From positions 16,918,886 to 16,982,885 of the forward strand of contig NC_088789.1 in the NCBI RefSeq assembly GCF_949628265.1: a stretch of 64,000 nucleotides of DNA, given 5' to 3'. Each line of letters opens with the position of its first letter. Position 1 is the first letter of the stretch. The notes under the pieces were generated by a model. That model saw only the letters and a program-made list of their open reading frames with translations. It did no database searches and was not told the DNA's origin. Position numbers and translations under genes: made by a program. Shown here in pieces: positions 24,068 to 36,693 of the stretch. The DNA is from Cloeon dipterum. Lineage: Eukaryota; Arthropoda; Insecta; Ephemeroptera; Baetidae.

Positions 24068-25756
24068 ATTTCATTTTTACTGCCTCTTGCTGGCGGGCGG
24101 GCGGACAGTCGGGCTGCAGACGCGCGGCGAGATATGTAAAACAATTTGCCCTTTTGCGCGCTCTCCGGCCGGCAAAGGGCGGCGCGTAAAAAGGAAAAGC
24201 AGTCGTTAAGCGGAAGGGCGTAAAATTCGCCAATAAAATTTGTCAACTTTATAAGACTGCAGCAGCGTGTGGCGTCGCCGCTGGAAGGTGTAAAGATCCC
24301 AAAAGACGCAAGTCCCCGAACAACATCAATGCAGTGCGCGCGTGAGCATCTTTCCACATTAGGTTCTATAAAGTTTGAGGCGAGACGCCGGAGCACTCTG
24401 CGGCGCCAGCCACGCCGATCCTCCTGCTCGACGAACAGCCGCCCAAGGAGTTCTCCGGGGGTCGCACCGCCGCAACACCCAGTGTCCAACATGTTTACAA
24501 TGTGTTTCCATCTTGATACATAAAAGGATAATCAAGAAAGCTAGCGCCGGTGTTTCTGTGTTGCCCATCCCGTGCGCTCACCTCGGCGCAACGACGCCAC
24601 GGCAGCCCGGGGTGACTCCCTTTCTTTCTTTACTGCCGCATCACATATATTACTGTTGGCTATAGGAAAATATTACCTTGTGAAGAAACCTGTAAAACAC
24701 GGGACACGTGCTGGCTCAGCGAGCCAAGAACACACGTTACACGCGCGCAACGCAAGGCGGCGACCCCTTTAGTGCATTCCGGTTTTTCTCAATGTTCTTT
24801 ACACTCATTTCATGCGTGTAATAGTAATTACAAAAAGGGGGTCATACGGAACAGAAAATGTAATCGTCAAATAATTATCCATTGTAGATTTCAACTCCAG
24901 ACATCCTTTTCTTTGCATATGTAGTGAATAAAAATATTTTAGTTACGCTTGGAATGGTTATTGGCTTGTGCAAATACGTTGATTTTTTACAGGCGACTTT
25001 TTCAAATCTACTTTGGTCATTTCAAAAATAAAAGAATTTGACATGCTAGGAAAAGTCTTGCAAATTTTTACAATGATTTTTTACGGTCTTCGGCCCAAAG
25101 GTTTTGAGCTTCAAGGCAAAACTTGCGGAGTCCTTGAGAAAATGGAAAATTTTTGTTCGATTTTCATAAACAAAATATTTTCCTGGTCATCCCTTCATTT
25201 TATACACATATATTTTCATTTTTTATCAACTAGATTTGTGCCCTTCGTCCACCATCGACTTCTAAAAAGGCTTTTGAACGGAGTGGTCGGCTATCATATT
25301 TTCTCCTATTTTATTTAACCCATGTGCCTATCTTTTTCGTAAAATAATGTCTTAAATTCCTGACGCCTATTATTTTAATTTGGAAGTAGAAAGACAATTA
25401 AAATCCTCTTGCATGAGTGATAACTGCTGTAATTTTGGCCAATTTTGTGACAGCAGATAAGTCAAATTTGTTTCTATAGTCTCAAAATAATAAAAGAAAC
25501 CAAACAAAAATTCCTTGTATTTTTTTGCAACTAGCCTCATACAGATAAGATGGTCAGGCAGCAAAGGTGACATGAATAATCGTTCCGAACTTTTTCAAGC
25601 TGATTCCCTGGAGGGTTTTTGCTTCTTCATGCAGTGTTGTATAAAAAATGAGGGAGAGCCCTGGCTACAAAGAATGGTCGGTCATAATATGATGGGCGAA
25701 CGGAGGCTTATTTTATGCAGGGGAAATAAGAAAATGACATCCTGAGCCGCTCACGG

Positions 25757-25801
<45 letters not shown>
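25757..25801. repeat. Microsatellite (TC)n
   Basis: About 22 uninterrupted TC units. Confidence 0.95.
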
Positions 25802-25805
<4 letters not shown>

Positions 25806-28438
25806 CAACGAGAAACGTCATGTGATGGCTCTTAAAGATCTCTCCCGACTGCTATACGGACTTCAATTTGCCGTAAGAAGGATTTTCTCATGCTGCCGGG
25901 GTCGTCGGCGGATTTAGTCGTTCGCCATTCTTTTTATATAAAACGCTCGCTGTACGCAATCGTTAGGGATTTGCAAAAATATTTAGAATTTAACTTTAAA
26001 TAATCGATTATTATATTTTGTTCCTCAACACAGGAAAACATTCTTTTTTTACAATCAATTTAAAAGCAAATAATTAGTTTCCTATATCTTTGAAAATTGT
26101 TTTTTTTTGCATGAAAATTAACGTTCTTCCATTCGTTTAATTTTTGGTGGTTTTACTCTGGCTATTAATAACATGAGGTCGTTTTACTTTCTAAATAAAG
26201 TAATTTGTCAAAAATCTGTGCACGTTTTGAAATTTTCTCACGAACGCACCATACATTGGCTCTTAAAAGTGACCTTTGGAGGGGGCGTAACTTTAAATGT
26301 GCGAATTTTAAATGGGTATATTATGGTTCCCAAATATCTTGAAGAGGGCGTGTGGCAGGAGCGAAAACCCAAAGAAATTTGAATATTTTTGTGAAACCAA
26401 AACAAAATAAACAATTAATTGGTTTTGCGTAAAATTATTGCAAAGAATTTTATGTGTGACTAATCCAGTGACTTGAAAAGTAATTATTTGCACTCATATG
26501 ACAGACGAGAAACGTAATTCTCACAAAAAATAATAAATGATCGGTGTTTCACATCCCTTAGCGCTGGAGTATTTGATTACGCACTTTTTCCAACGTTTTT
26601 TGGCGTGATTGTGGAAACTCTAAACAAAACTCGGATAAAAATTATCTGCAGATTTGCTGGGTGAGTGAGCTGAGAAATTCAGGCTGCAACAAAGCGCGAG
26701 GGGTCGCTGTGAAGAAAAGCAGCGCGTGCTCAGCAGAAAAAGGACAAAATTGGAAAGCTGGCGTGTGGAATACCAATGGGGCATTCTTCTTTGGCGAGAA
26801 AAAAGATAGGGAACTACCCGCGCTCAGCCGCTGCATGGCAGCTCCGCCCGCAGTGCCGGCCGGACATTTGGCCGGTGCGTCGGCCTCCATACTGATGAGC
26901 CGTGATGTTGCGCTTGCTTTTCTATATCTCTCCACCGCGCTCTGCGTGCACCGCCGGCACGGGGGCTGCATGCCAAGTGCCGCCGACTGGCTAACACCAG
27001 CTCACTCACTTTATTGCGGCCGCATTCAAATTGTTGCCCTAATCACATTTCACTACAGCCAGTCGCTGCATGTTCTTGTTGAAAGCCTCATCAGTACGAA
27101 TTGCCGCTTGATTGAATCAACCGGTAAGTGGCGATGAGCACTATTTTCGTCTCTGCCCAGAAGCGAGCCTCGCTCACTTGCTAGCTCAAGAGAAAATCAC
27201 TTCGTTGCAGCACTATTTTAGTTTTAAATTAATTAAAGTGCTGTGTTATGCTCTGTTTACTGCAAACCATCAAGACTACAAGTTTTGAACAAGAAGCAAA
27301 GCAGCTCTGGCGAGTTAAGTTATCGATGCATATTTCCCGTCGATTTGGAAAACTCCGGTGCGTGCGTTAGTCATTAACAAACTTGGATCTTTTCAGGAGT
27401 AAACAATTTAGGAAAGACACTAACAGTAAGGCGAACAACACTAAAAATAATCAATATAATATCAAGTTTAACACAGTATGACGACATCAGGGAGTATCCT
27501 GAGCCCGCTGGAGGCTTCCAAAGGGTCAAATTGTAACATAATCTGGAAATCTCTCGAAAAAAAAAACAGCTTGTCTCTTTAGCACCCTGAAAACATACCA
27601 TAGATAAAAAAGTGTTCAACAAAAAGGTTAAATTTGAGTCTTTGACCTCTCTAGTTCTTCTCGCTACACAAAGCGAGATTTATTATGCTTGGAAATACCT
27701 ATGTTTTGACTCTTTCCATTTTTAAAAGTCAGTTATTGAAGAATGACCAATTTAATATCAATACATACCATTTGTTGTCATTGTTGAATATTAACAATTT
27801 TTTACACATAAGGAACGAAAATATATGTATCATTTTAAAGATGTTTTTCCATCCTTCAAGTGGATCGATACAGGGCAACAAGACATACTTTGAATTGTTG
27901 GATGCAATAAGCAGTTGATCGATAAACAATTTGTTCTACAATTTGCAATAATAAAAAAGGAACCTTGCTACAAGTAAAAATTACAATTTTTACAATTTTC
28001 TCCAAAATGTACAGCATTTGACCACATTTTCATGGCAGATTTCGATTCCTCTCCTCGACATCTGTCCAACAGGTCATGAAACCTTTTAGGAAAACTCTTT
28101 GCTGTGAAATAAAATAGGATTTCAAATTATGAGACAGTCCCTCTCTCACCATTTGAAAATCATGGAAACTTTGCAGATTTTTTCCAAAATATTTACAGTG
28201 CTATATACTTATGTCAATTTTGGCTTCAACTCAATCCTTAAAGGGATGAGTTCATGCAATGGCAACAAGGATATTCCAGGATTTTGCGGTATCAATGATC
28301 CTCTTTAAGTCGTTTTGAACCGGTAATAATACACAAAGAAATAAAAATCAAATGATAATTCTTCCCCTCTCAGTTTCGCAACCCATGTGGCAGTGTGTTG
28401 CAAAAATTTTCCTGTCGCTCGAAACGGCGAGTCGCCGG

Positions 28439-28466
<28 letters not shown>
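28439..28466. repeat. Microsatellite (CT)n
   Basis: About 14 CT units. The Ser-Leu open frames across it are artefacts. Confidence 0.95.
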
Positions 28467-28470
<4 letters not shown>

Positions 28471-29084
28471 GCTCTCGGAGCGTAGCAGGATGTTTATTCA
28501 CAAAAGGCAAACTAATGGGCTGCTGCGCGCACATTTATCACAACAATAACAGAGTGGTGGAAAAAGCGGACAGACGTGCACATAATATTCTCCGAGAAAA
28601 AGGAAAAGGTAGAAAAAACGGGCGGGCGGGCGGATGATGGCCGAGGGCCATGGCTGCTGCTGTTTTTCCATCCGTTGTTATTATTATAACTGTGTATAGG
28701 TTATGATATTGCTCAGTGTGCTGCCGCCGCCGCGCTCTTTCTCTCCTCTCGCTGAATTCCTATTGTTTTTCTCTCTCCGCTCCATATATTCACTCTCTGG
28801 GCGGATAACAAGTCTCCCGAGATCCAATTACCGCTCGTCCTGCAGCATCAAAAAGAAAAGACCCACGTGCAGGTGTACTCGCACCACTCTTATTGCTAGT
28901 CCCATGAACGAAACAACAAAATAGATTCTGCGCCAGATATCCTCTGCCAGCTTACCGCAGTCCGAACGAGAGCGACTCGTTCGCGTTGCTTATGCAGAGC
29001 GCTGCATAAAGGAGACGAGCAGGTTGCATAAAGTTATCTTTCAGCAGGCGTTCGGTCATGAGAAGCGCAGTCAACTGTTAAGAA

Positions 29085-29264
29085 AGAGGTCTCAGCCGCG
29101 AGATGTAAGGCGGCGGCTGGCGGGACCGGCGGTGGCTGGCCATTTTCACCAGCGGCTGGCGCAGCTTACATTTTGCCAGATTCACGGCAACTGGCGGCTG
29201 CCCACGAGACCCAAAATTTACCGACTCGCGCGGCGCAGCGCGGCTGGCTGAGGCTGAGACCTCT
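29085..29264. mobile_element. Non-autonomous element with both AGAGGTCTCAGCC termini
   Basis: It opens AGAGGTCTCAGCCGCGAGATG and closes GGCTGAGGCTGAGACCTCT, so both terminal inverted repeats are present within 180 bp. The body is built of GGCGGCTGGC/GCCAGCCGCC-type segments and matches the 6813 and 14932 copies in reverse orientation. This is the most complete copy in the window. I see no convincing target-site duplication and no coding capacity. Confidence 0.75.
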
Positions 29265-32078
29265 ACAGTATAGAGCATTCTAAATCATTCGTTACAATTG
29301 TTTACTAAAGATTCGGATCACGTAACTCGATTGTTTTTATTGAATAGACATAGACGTTTCAGTAGTGACTTGATCACTTTGTGCATTTGCCTTATTTTCA
29401 CTCTTTTTGTATAGTAAGATGATATTGGTAGAGGAATAAACGATTAATTAATTAATATACGAGATTAATCAATCTAGGGTTGTTATTTCATATTTAAAAT
29501 ATTCGACTACTTTTAGGCTGTTTTTGGAGCAACTTTTTTGTAAAATGAGCGTCATAGTGAAGAAATTAATATTTATGGAAACACTATTCCTTGCGCTTTT
29601 TTAGAGTCTGTGCGTTAACAGACGTATAGAAATAGTTAATACAATGATTGGGATTCGTTTAAATTATAATAAAAATTATTGAAAGCTTAGTAAGATAATT
29701 ATGTTTTAATGGACCGACTAATCAAGCACAATGATTAGGCCTGGGCAATATTACCAAAATTTAGATTTTCAATTATTGCCAACATTTTTTCTTCGCCAAA
29801 AATTGGGTTTGAGCAATCAGAATTACAATTACTGAGCACCGTTTCTAACTCGTCTTGACCTTCTCTATAGCCTATGGGTTTCAAGTGTGATTGTCACCAT
29901 CTCCAATTCGTCTTTTTCTACCACCGCAATAAAAAGAATATCAGCATAAATACGATGAAATTTCTAGTTCTGCTATTTAGACTGATATTTGTGGTGTGAC
30001 TGACTTCCCTCTCTCTGTATGCTGAAAACTTCCAGACGTCTTGCTACCTTGCTAGTAAGTTTAAGAAACGGTTTGTGCGCGCGTTCTTCACTCGTCGAAC
30101 TTCCTAAACATTCGATTGTTTGAAGACAGGTTCCATGCTAAACTGTATAAATTGGACACGTTCTTTAATCAATTATAATCGCTTTTAGACGATTTCAAGC
30201 TGAGAAAAAACCGAAAAAACTAATCGATCGTCTAAATATTTATAACAGCCTTATATTATTTGAGTTTGTGAATAACATTTAGAGTTCGATAAATGTATGT
30301 ATATTATGCTGTCTAAAAATCTTAATTGTGTTGCGAGGGTCTTAGTTTCGCATTTGGAGATTTGGATGATTATGCAAAACCTATCGCAGCATTCTGGTCT
30401 GAGGGTATTATTCTCCCCCTCAACTACTGGTATTAGCACAACATTTCTAAATGCCAGCAGGTGGAATACGTGATGCCACTGATGCCCCTTCAGCTCTCAA
30501 TTTCAAAGTCATAATCCTCAATCTAACAGGGTCAATTTTTCCGCCCCAACCGACGAGAACGAGTGTTGTTTGCAACACGGCCTCATAATTATGTAATACG
30601 TCCGCAATTGAAAATAAGGAGGAGCAGCCATTGATCCCAATTTCCCCAGACACATATACCACGCTCGGCCATAAAGGAAGGAGCTGAATAAAGAGAGACG
30701 ATGCTAGGATAAAGAGCTACCGCTAGGGTTGCTTGATTGAACTACTGGTCTGCACAACAATAAATTTCCCCATTCGAAATCCTCTTTTTTCCTTTAGTCC
30801 TTCCTCTACTACGCCCTCCTTCGAAAAGGATCACAAGAGTCGATTTATCTTTGCCCTTTACCCGTAAAAAAGGACTACTTGTGCCGACCGGGCTGATATA
30901 TTTTCTTGGATAATCTTGAGCTTCTCAGATATTTGACAATGCATGGCCAACCAAAAAGGACACGGAAGAGATCTCTGCGTGTGCTGTGCGGTTGGTTTTA
31001 TTGTTAGTTGAAGAAAGTGTTATAAAATTGTTTAATTAAACTGTAATCAAAATCGCACGTTCAGGACAAATCATTTCTACTTGTATAGCATTTTGCTGAA
31101 TGTATACATTCATTCGATTGAAACGCCAGAAATTTGTCCCTTAAAGCCTCTGAAAAGGTGCGATAACCAGCAAGTGGCGCCTCTCCCACTTAACGATTTT
31201 ATAATTGCAATTTAAACGGTTAAATATTAACTTTTATTGTGTTTATGAAATTATTAATGGATGGACAAACTCTTTGGCTGCAAGTAGAGACCAAACAATG
31301 GGTTTACCGCTCATTGGTAGCAGAATGGCAAAAGCGATTTACTAGAACTATATAGAGGCATTTAGGGTTCTTTATGGGAGGAAAATAGCGTTAGGGGATA
31401 TTTTTGTCTGCTTTCTATTTTTAGGTCTTAACTGAGCGCAAATCAACTGGCTCCGCTTCGGCAAATCTAATTTTCAAAACTCATTTAGCGAAATTACTGA
31501 AATTAACATTTTGGCGTATGTACTCAATCTCAAAAGGGGTATTTTCGAAATTATCATAACTAGGTGTTTTCCTATAAGAGTTCCCTTTATTTTATTTATC
31601 TACAAAACGGTTATACAGAGTATGGGTTTTATTTGATTAGATCAAATTGTCAGAACGTCGTTCAAAATATTTTATTTAACTAAGAACATAACTAAAATGT
31701 ATTCGTTTATGAAATTAAAACTGTCGAGAACGAGAGGCATTTTTCCTCTTAGAATTTTGCTAGCTGTCTGACATAGTAAATAACCAGAGCTTGAAAGACT
31801 TCGACAGTTTAAATTTCATAAAATTGCTTGCGTGTGTGTTCTCTAGACTTTTTACATTTTAGATGAGACGGCATTAACCTTAATATGATACAGTCAAACC
31901 TTCATGAACACAAAAAATTAACGTAACCAAAATTATATGCATGGAAACTCATGTTGTGAACACCCCATGCAGTAGGAACATACAATGTTGATGTTCTGTG
32001 GATGTACACAGGAATGAAAAAAATAACAAGTCATTGAACCATCCCTTAAAGAAATACCAAAACTAAAGAAAAAAATAT
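29265..32078. other. Gene-free stretch downstream of CLASRP
   Basis: AT-rich, with no exon chain. The part next to 32079 should hold the CLASRP 3' UTR; a minus-strand AATAAA lies at 31586-31591. It contains one copy of the dispersed repeat at 31250-31440. Confidence 0.45.
31250..31440 (+). repeat. Dispersed repeat family copy
   Basis: GGACAAACTCTTTGGCTGCAA, then CCGCTCATTGGTAGCAGAAT, GGCAAAAGCGATTTACTAGA and TTATGGGAGGAAAA follow the same order as 47090-47285. Confidence 0.6.
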
Positions 32079-35000
32079 TTATCTGTGTCTATGATAAGGG
32101 CTTCTACTCCTGCTGCGACTTCGGTTTCTACGATATGATCTACCCCCTCTGTCATACCTGCCTCGGCTGCAAAAATAAATAAATGTATGAAAAGCAGTTA
32201 AGATTTTGGAAACAGAATTTTACCTGTCTCTTCTGGATCTCGACCTGGACCGGCTACGAGACCGCCTTCTGCTGCGTCTTGGACTGGGCGATGAAGTCCT
32301 GCGGCGTCTGGCAGGAGAGCGCTCTCTCCTTTTTGGTGACCTCCTGCCCTTGGGGGAGTTGCTCTTGCTCCTCCCCCGCCCTCCGGCCTGATGAATCGCA
32401 GAGTTTGGAGACAGAGAAATTGAACCAGACAGACTGAAGTTGTCTTCGTCAGAGTCTTGATGCATCAGCCGCTCTCTTTCCCTGAAGAACAACCATATTT
32501 AGAGAAGAAATTTTAAGATATCATCTATTCCTTACAGCATCCGTCGTCGTAGTTTTATGGACATTTCTCTGAGCTCCTCCTCTCTATCCACTCGCTCTTG
32601 TTCAGCCTTTTCCTGTCGCTCTTTCTCGGCTCGCTTGTCCGCACGATCTGAATGCAAAAAGTTCATCAGTGGATTGGTTTCAAAATAATTGGGCGTCGTT
32701 TTACATTGCCTGTTGAGTAGTACTTGCATCCTCTTCTTAAGCAGCTCCTGCCGAGAACTGCTGGACGATTGCTACAAGGCAAAATAGATGTCAGACACTT
32801 GGATTTATTTCTAAGTAGTGATGGGGTGTTTAATCTTGGAAAGACAAGCTAAATTAAGCAAATAGTCAGATATTCATTCCGAAAAATAAATAAATATTAA
32901 ACCAAATAAAAAGCTACTAAGAGCGCGTTTGTGAACCATGAAGATGGATTGTTAGACTGTTCTCTTGGGACTAGGCATACACTACGATTTAGTTTACAAA
33001 CTGTGTCGCAAAAGAGCAATTTATAAATCCTAGCCTTTATTCTATGATTTCTATTATTCTTACTGACTTTGCGTGCAGCACCCGAATTACCAGAGGTCGA
33101 TCTTTCATCATTCCTGAAATACACAAATTAACCATTGTAAATTTAAAATAAATTGGCATGCATACTTATTGCTAGAGCTAGCATTGGATTTGTCATTCCC
33201 TTCGTCAGAATCTACTTCTATATTGGAATCAGAGGACAAGTCTTCTTTTTTTCTCCCGTAATATCGCTTGACCGGAGGTGCAGGCAGACTTTTGGGGGAA
33301 ACATCCATTGCTGGCGACTTGGACTTTGACCTTGACGTTTTTCTGGAATGGTGCTTGGCTGAAGAAGATGACGATGAGGATGAGGACACTCGCCTACGAC
33401 TCCTGCGTGACCTCAAGCTGCTGCTGCTGCTGCTTGAGTGGCTGCTACTTCTTTTTCTGGAGCGCGAAGAGGAAGATGAACTGGAACTGCTTCTCCTCCT
33501 CCGGCTAAAAACCATGATTTAAATTAACTCTTCAAAACAGATTTCTTAAAAGCTTCTCCTAAGGATGGAAAAATTGTAAAAACATCATACGCAGTTTTTC
33601 ACTCTTTGTAACAATCTCAATGAAGACTGGATGGCATTTATGGCTTTCTTCAGGAAGAAAATGAAAAGCACGACTTCTTCATCCTATTTCATTCCAGATT
33701 GGTTTTAACTAATCTCGAATAGTTTTAGTGGATCCAATTCCAGTCCACACTGTTTGTTTTTAATTTCTGAGTTCATCGTCATTTAAAAAAACTGATTTGC
33801 CTAATTTCGTATTTACAATTTTTTTTTCAGATATCAATGATGAAGCAAGAAATTTTTTTCTGCATAAAGAACATTAATAATTATCAGCTTTCAGAATGTT
33901 TAGTTTTTGACACTAGGAGTTATTTGATCATTACAAAGCTTAGTACAAATTGTTATGGAAAGTTTATTTTGGGACGTCAAAATTCACCCACCAATCAATT
34001 TGTCGCACTGAACAAAGTTTACGGGCCAATTTCAGCAAAATAGAGCAAAAAATGAATTTTTAAATATCAGGTCATAGTATAAAAAATCTCCAAAAAGTCT
34101 CTAAAATTGTGGAACTGATAAATATCCACCACTATATATTATCTTTGCAAATAACTAAAATGTCAATCCTAAGAGGTAAAAGGGTTAGTTTCCTGATAAT
34201 TTTATTCAAATCTTAGTAAAATCTTTTACCTGGGTGAGTTGCTTTTGTGCCGCCTTCTCGACCTCGAGCTGCTTGATCTGCGGCGGCCTCTGCTCCTGCT
34301 GGATTTCCGTTCTCTCGATCTGGAGCTAGATGATGAGCTCCTTCTACTTGACCGAAAATTTCGTTTAGGACTTGTTGCCGGTCTGGAAATACCATTTTCG
34401 ACGAGTTAGTCCCGTCATTGTCATTTAAAGAAGCCCTTTTATGGAGAAAAAGAACTTTTTGACTACGGACCGGCTCGACTGCTTAGAACTTTTGTTCTTT
34501 GTTGGTGATTTACTAGACAAAGAGAGCGGCAGCGAGGGTCCTTGGACTGCAGCCTGAGGTTCATTGTCAGATTCATCACCCCCAAAGCTCGTGATGTAAG
34601 TGATCTGGCCAGAATTCACTGGCGAATGTGAACGGGATCGTGATTTGGAGGTTGATTGTCTATTGTTGCTTGGACTTTCTTTTGCAGCGTAGCTGAAATG
34701 ATTTAAAATCAGCACGTGAGAGCAATGACAGGGAGATGTGCTTTACCTAGGTGGGCTTATTTTCCGGCCCAACAAGCGTTTTTCACGAAAAGCACGCCTC
34801 TCTCGGCGAGACTTCCTTCCCTAAAAATTCAATGAAGTTAAAATTGCACTCCTCTTAATAAGTTAGATTCCCACTGAATAAAGAGCTTTTTCCTCTTCTT
34901 GTTCTCGTGCTGCTCTTAGAGCTTCCTGTTCTTCAACATCTTTAGTAAGCATACTATAAAAGTCATTTCCCACGAGGCCAAATTTGTGAGCAAATTTGTT

Positions 35001-36083
35001 CATTTCATTCGCTTGGGTTGGACCAAGCTGGTTGATATCCACATTCAAATCTACAAGTTATAGCTAGTATTATTACATCTGTTGCTGTTAAGCTGTTTGA
35101 GCTGTACCAAAATCGATGTCTTCATTGTCATCGTCATCTTCAGATTCTTCATTGCTAGCAAACGATTGTCTGCTTGCAACTTGGGGCGTGGAATCTTCAT
35201 ACACGTAGCCAATGGCTGCTTTTTTCTCTGCTAATTTCTTTTTCTCCTCTTCTTTAGATTTAGCATTATTAGCGCCAATTGATCCAAACTGCTCCTCAAT
35301 ATGGATCTGATGCAAGAACTTTTCTTCCAGATCTGGAAGGAAAAAAATCAGTTCTACATCGAGACATTTTGTCAATCGGGCAAGACTCACTTCCTAAAAA
35401 CTCGTTTTGAACAAGTATCCTGTATCTCTCGTAGTTAGCCTGACGTTCCTCTAAATTTTCCTCTTTGGACAGCTTTGTTTCCACACTGGCAGGAACTTCA
35501 GGAATATGGTCCAAATGGGCCCTCACGTCAAAACGATCAATAAGATTGTCAGCTTGGCCTAGCCATGGCATCCTAGAAAATATGTGTAAAAATTGTAAGG
35601 CGTGTTTGCTTTTTGCTTAATCATAAATCTAACTTTCTAATGCTATGGAAAAAATTACACTTTTCGCCGCGACTTAGTTTTCGTCACCTTTACTTTTATA
35701 TAATATTCTCATAAGAACTGGCGAGACGTGTTCATAACCCGGAAGAAACTGTAATTTTTCAATATAAAGCAAAATAAGCTCAACTTACATGCTAACTTTA
35801 CTGTCAGCAGCTTGAGCAATTGCCGGGTCGATATAAATGCGGCATTTACGGCCGTGAAGTTGCAAAAATTGCGTTGGGTCCGCTTTCTGAAATATAAGTA
35901 TGTATGTATTGATTATCATTTAAACATGCCATAAGTATTTGTGGTTTCAAAGAACATGGAGCAAAATTGCACAATAATTGTTACCGTCTTTTCATAAAAT
36001 TCTCGTCGACGTTCCGCCCTCTTTTTGTAGTCGACTATCATGCCGCGGATTTTCTTCTCCTGCTTTCTTGCTTCGTGCCACAT
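32079..36083 (-). CDS. CLASRP: CLASRP: CLK4-associating SR-rich splicing regulator (SWAP2/SFRS16), 14 exons
   Basis: Exons, 5' to 3' on the minus strand: 36083-35985, 35886-35789, 35572-35391, 35332-35108, 35050-34875, 34820-34747, 34692-34471, 34382-34230, 33504-33166, 33113-33068, 32771-32705, 32647-32536, 32481-32224, 32166-32079. They join into 712 residues with no internal stop; human CLASRP has 674. The start MWHEARKQEKKIRGMIVDYK and the block MPWLGQADNLIDRFDVRAHL match the family, followed by the NYERYR (DRY-EERY) region and the KKKLAEKKAAIGYVYEDST segment. Long Arg-Ser tracts follow, then a coiled-coil NRQYRADKRAEKERQEKAEQ near the C-terminus and a final RS tail ending YHRHR. Known role: nuclear speckle protein that binds CLK kinases and affects alternative splicing. 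Two donors are weak (GTGGGA after exon 5, GTCCGT after exon 7) but are forced by phase. It is head to head with the ABHD3-like gene. Confidence 0.94.
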
Positions 36084-36693
36084 TTTCCAGCAATTCTTGA
36101 TATGTTTTTAGAAAGTTTGAGTCTTCATTGCCCATCGGCAGTTGCTCGATGGAATGATACTAATAAGCTAAAGAGGTAAACCCATAACACAAATTAAATG
36201 ACAGTATCAGATCCATAACAAACATGCCGCCATACTTAAGCCTAACGACACCTTCATGACGTCATTATAATGGTGTGCGCACGCCGCACAGGGCTATGGT
36301 GTAAATAGTGCTCGTGTAAATAGCAAATTAAATATACACACCATGATATTTAGACACTCGGTGTATCTACATCAAACAAAAAATTAAAAACATTATGATT
36401 AGATGTTTAAGCCTTTAAAATAAGCCTATTTCGGAATATTCTTTCATGGACCCTTGAACTGGGCTTAATGTGCAAATAGTAGCCCCCTTCTAACAAGAGG
36501 GCTAGTCCCCCTCTGCGGCTTTACCAGGCTTTACGCCGGCACTCCCACCCTCGTCCAATGGAAAACAACACGATTACTGCATGTTGTCTGCAGTGGACGA
36601 GTCTCGCTGCGCCGGGAAAGTTCATTCAATAGTTTTATTTAATTTTCGCCTTCTTTCCCGTTTTTCCTGGAATCCAGCTCAAAATTTATCGTT
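36084..36693. promoter_or_regulatory. Shared intergenic promoter region of CLASRP and ABHD3-like genes
   Basis: Only about 610 bp separate the two divergent start codons, so both promoters and 5' UTRs must lie here. It contains TGACGTCA (36257-36264), a perfect CRE/ATF palindrome, in a GC-richer part. I see no clear TATA box. The assignment rests on position. Confidence 0.55.

Larger units (their letters stand above)
21870..29084. other. Gene-free region of about 7 kb, CpG-rich patches and microsatellites
   Basis: No exon chain or known RNA gene seen. Several blocks (22.4-23.4, 24.0-24.8, 26.65-27.1 and 28.4-29.0 kb) are GC-rich, with AT-rich homeodomain-like TAATTA motifs between them. This would suit regulatory DNA but is not proof. 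It contains GA and TC microsatellites and an imperfect palindrome at 28989-29008. Confidence 0.4.

Noticed and set aside
24034-24492. 152-codon open frame on the minus strand
   Set aside because: GC-rich chance frame overlapped by open frames on the other strand; nothing conserved.
26661-27137. 158-codon open frame on the plus strand
   Set aside because: No recognisable domain, signal or exon partner; the overlapping frames on the other strand are equally long.
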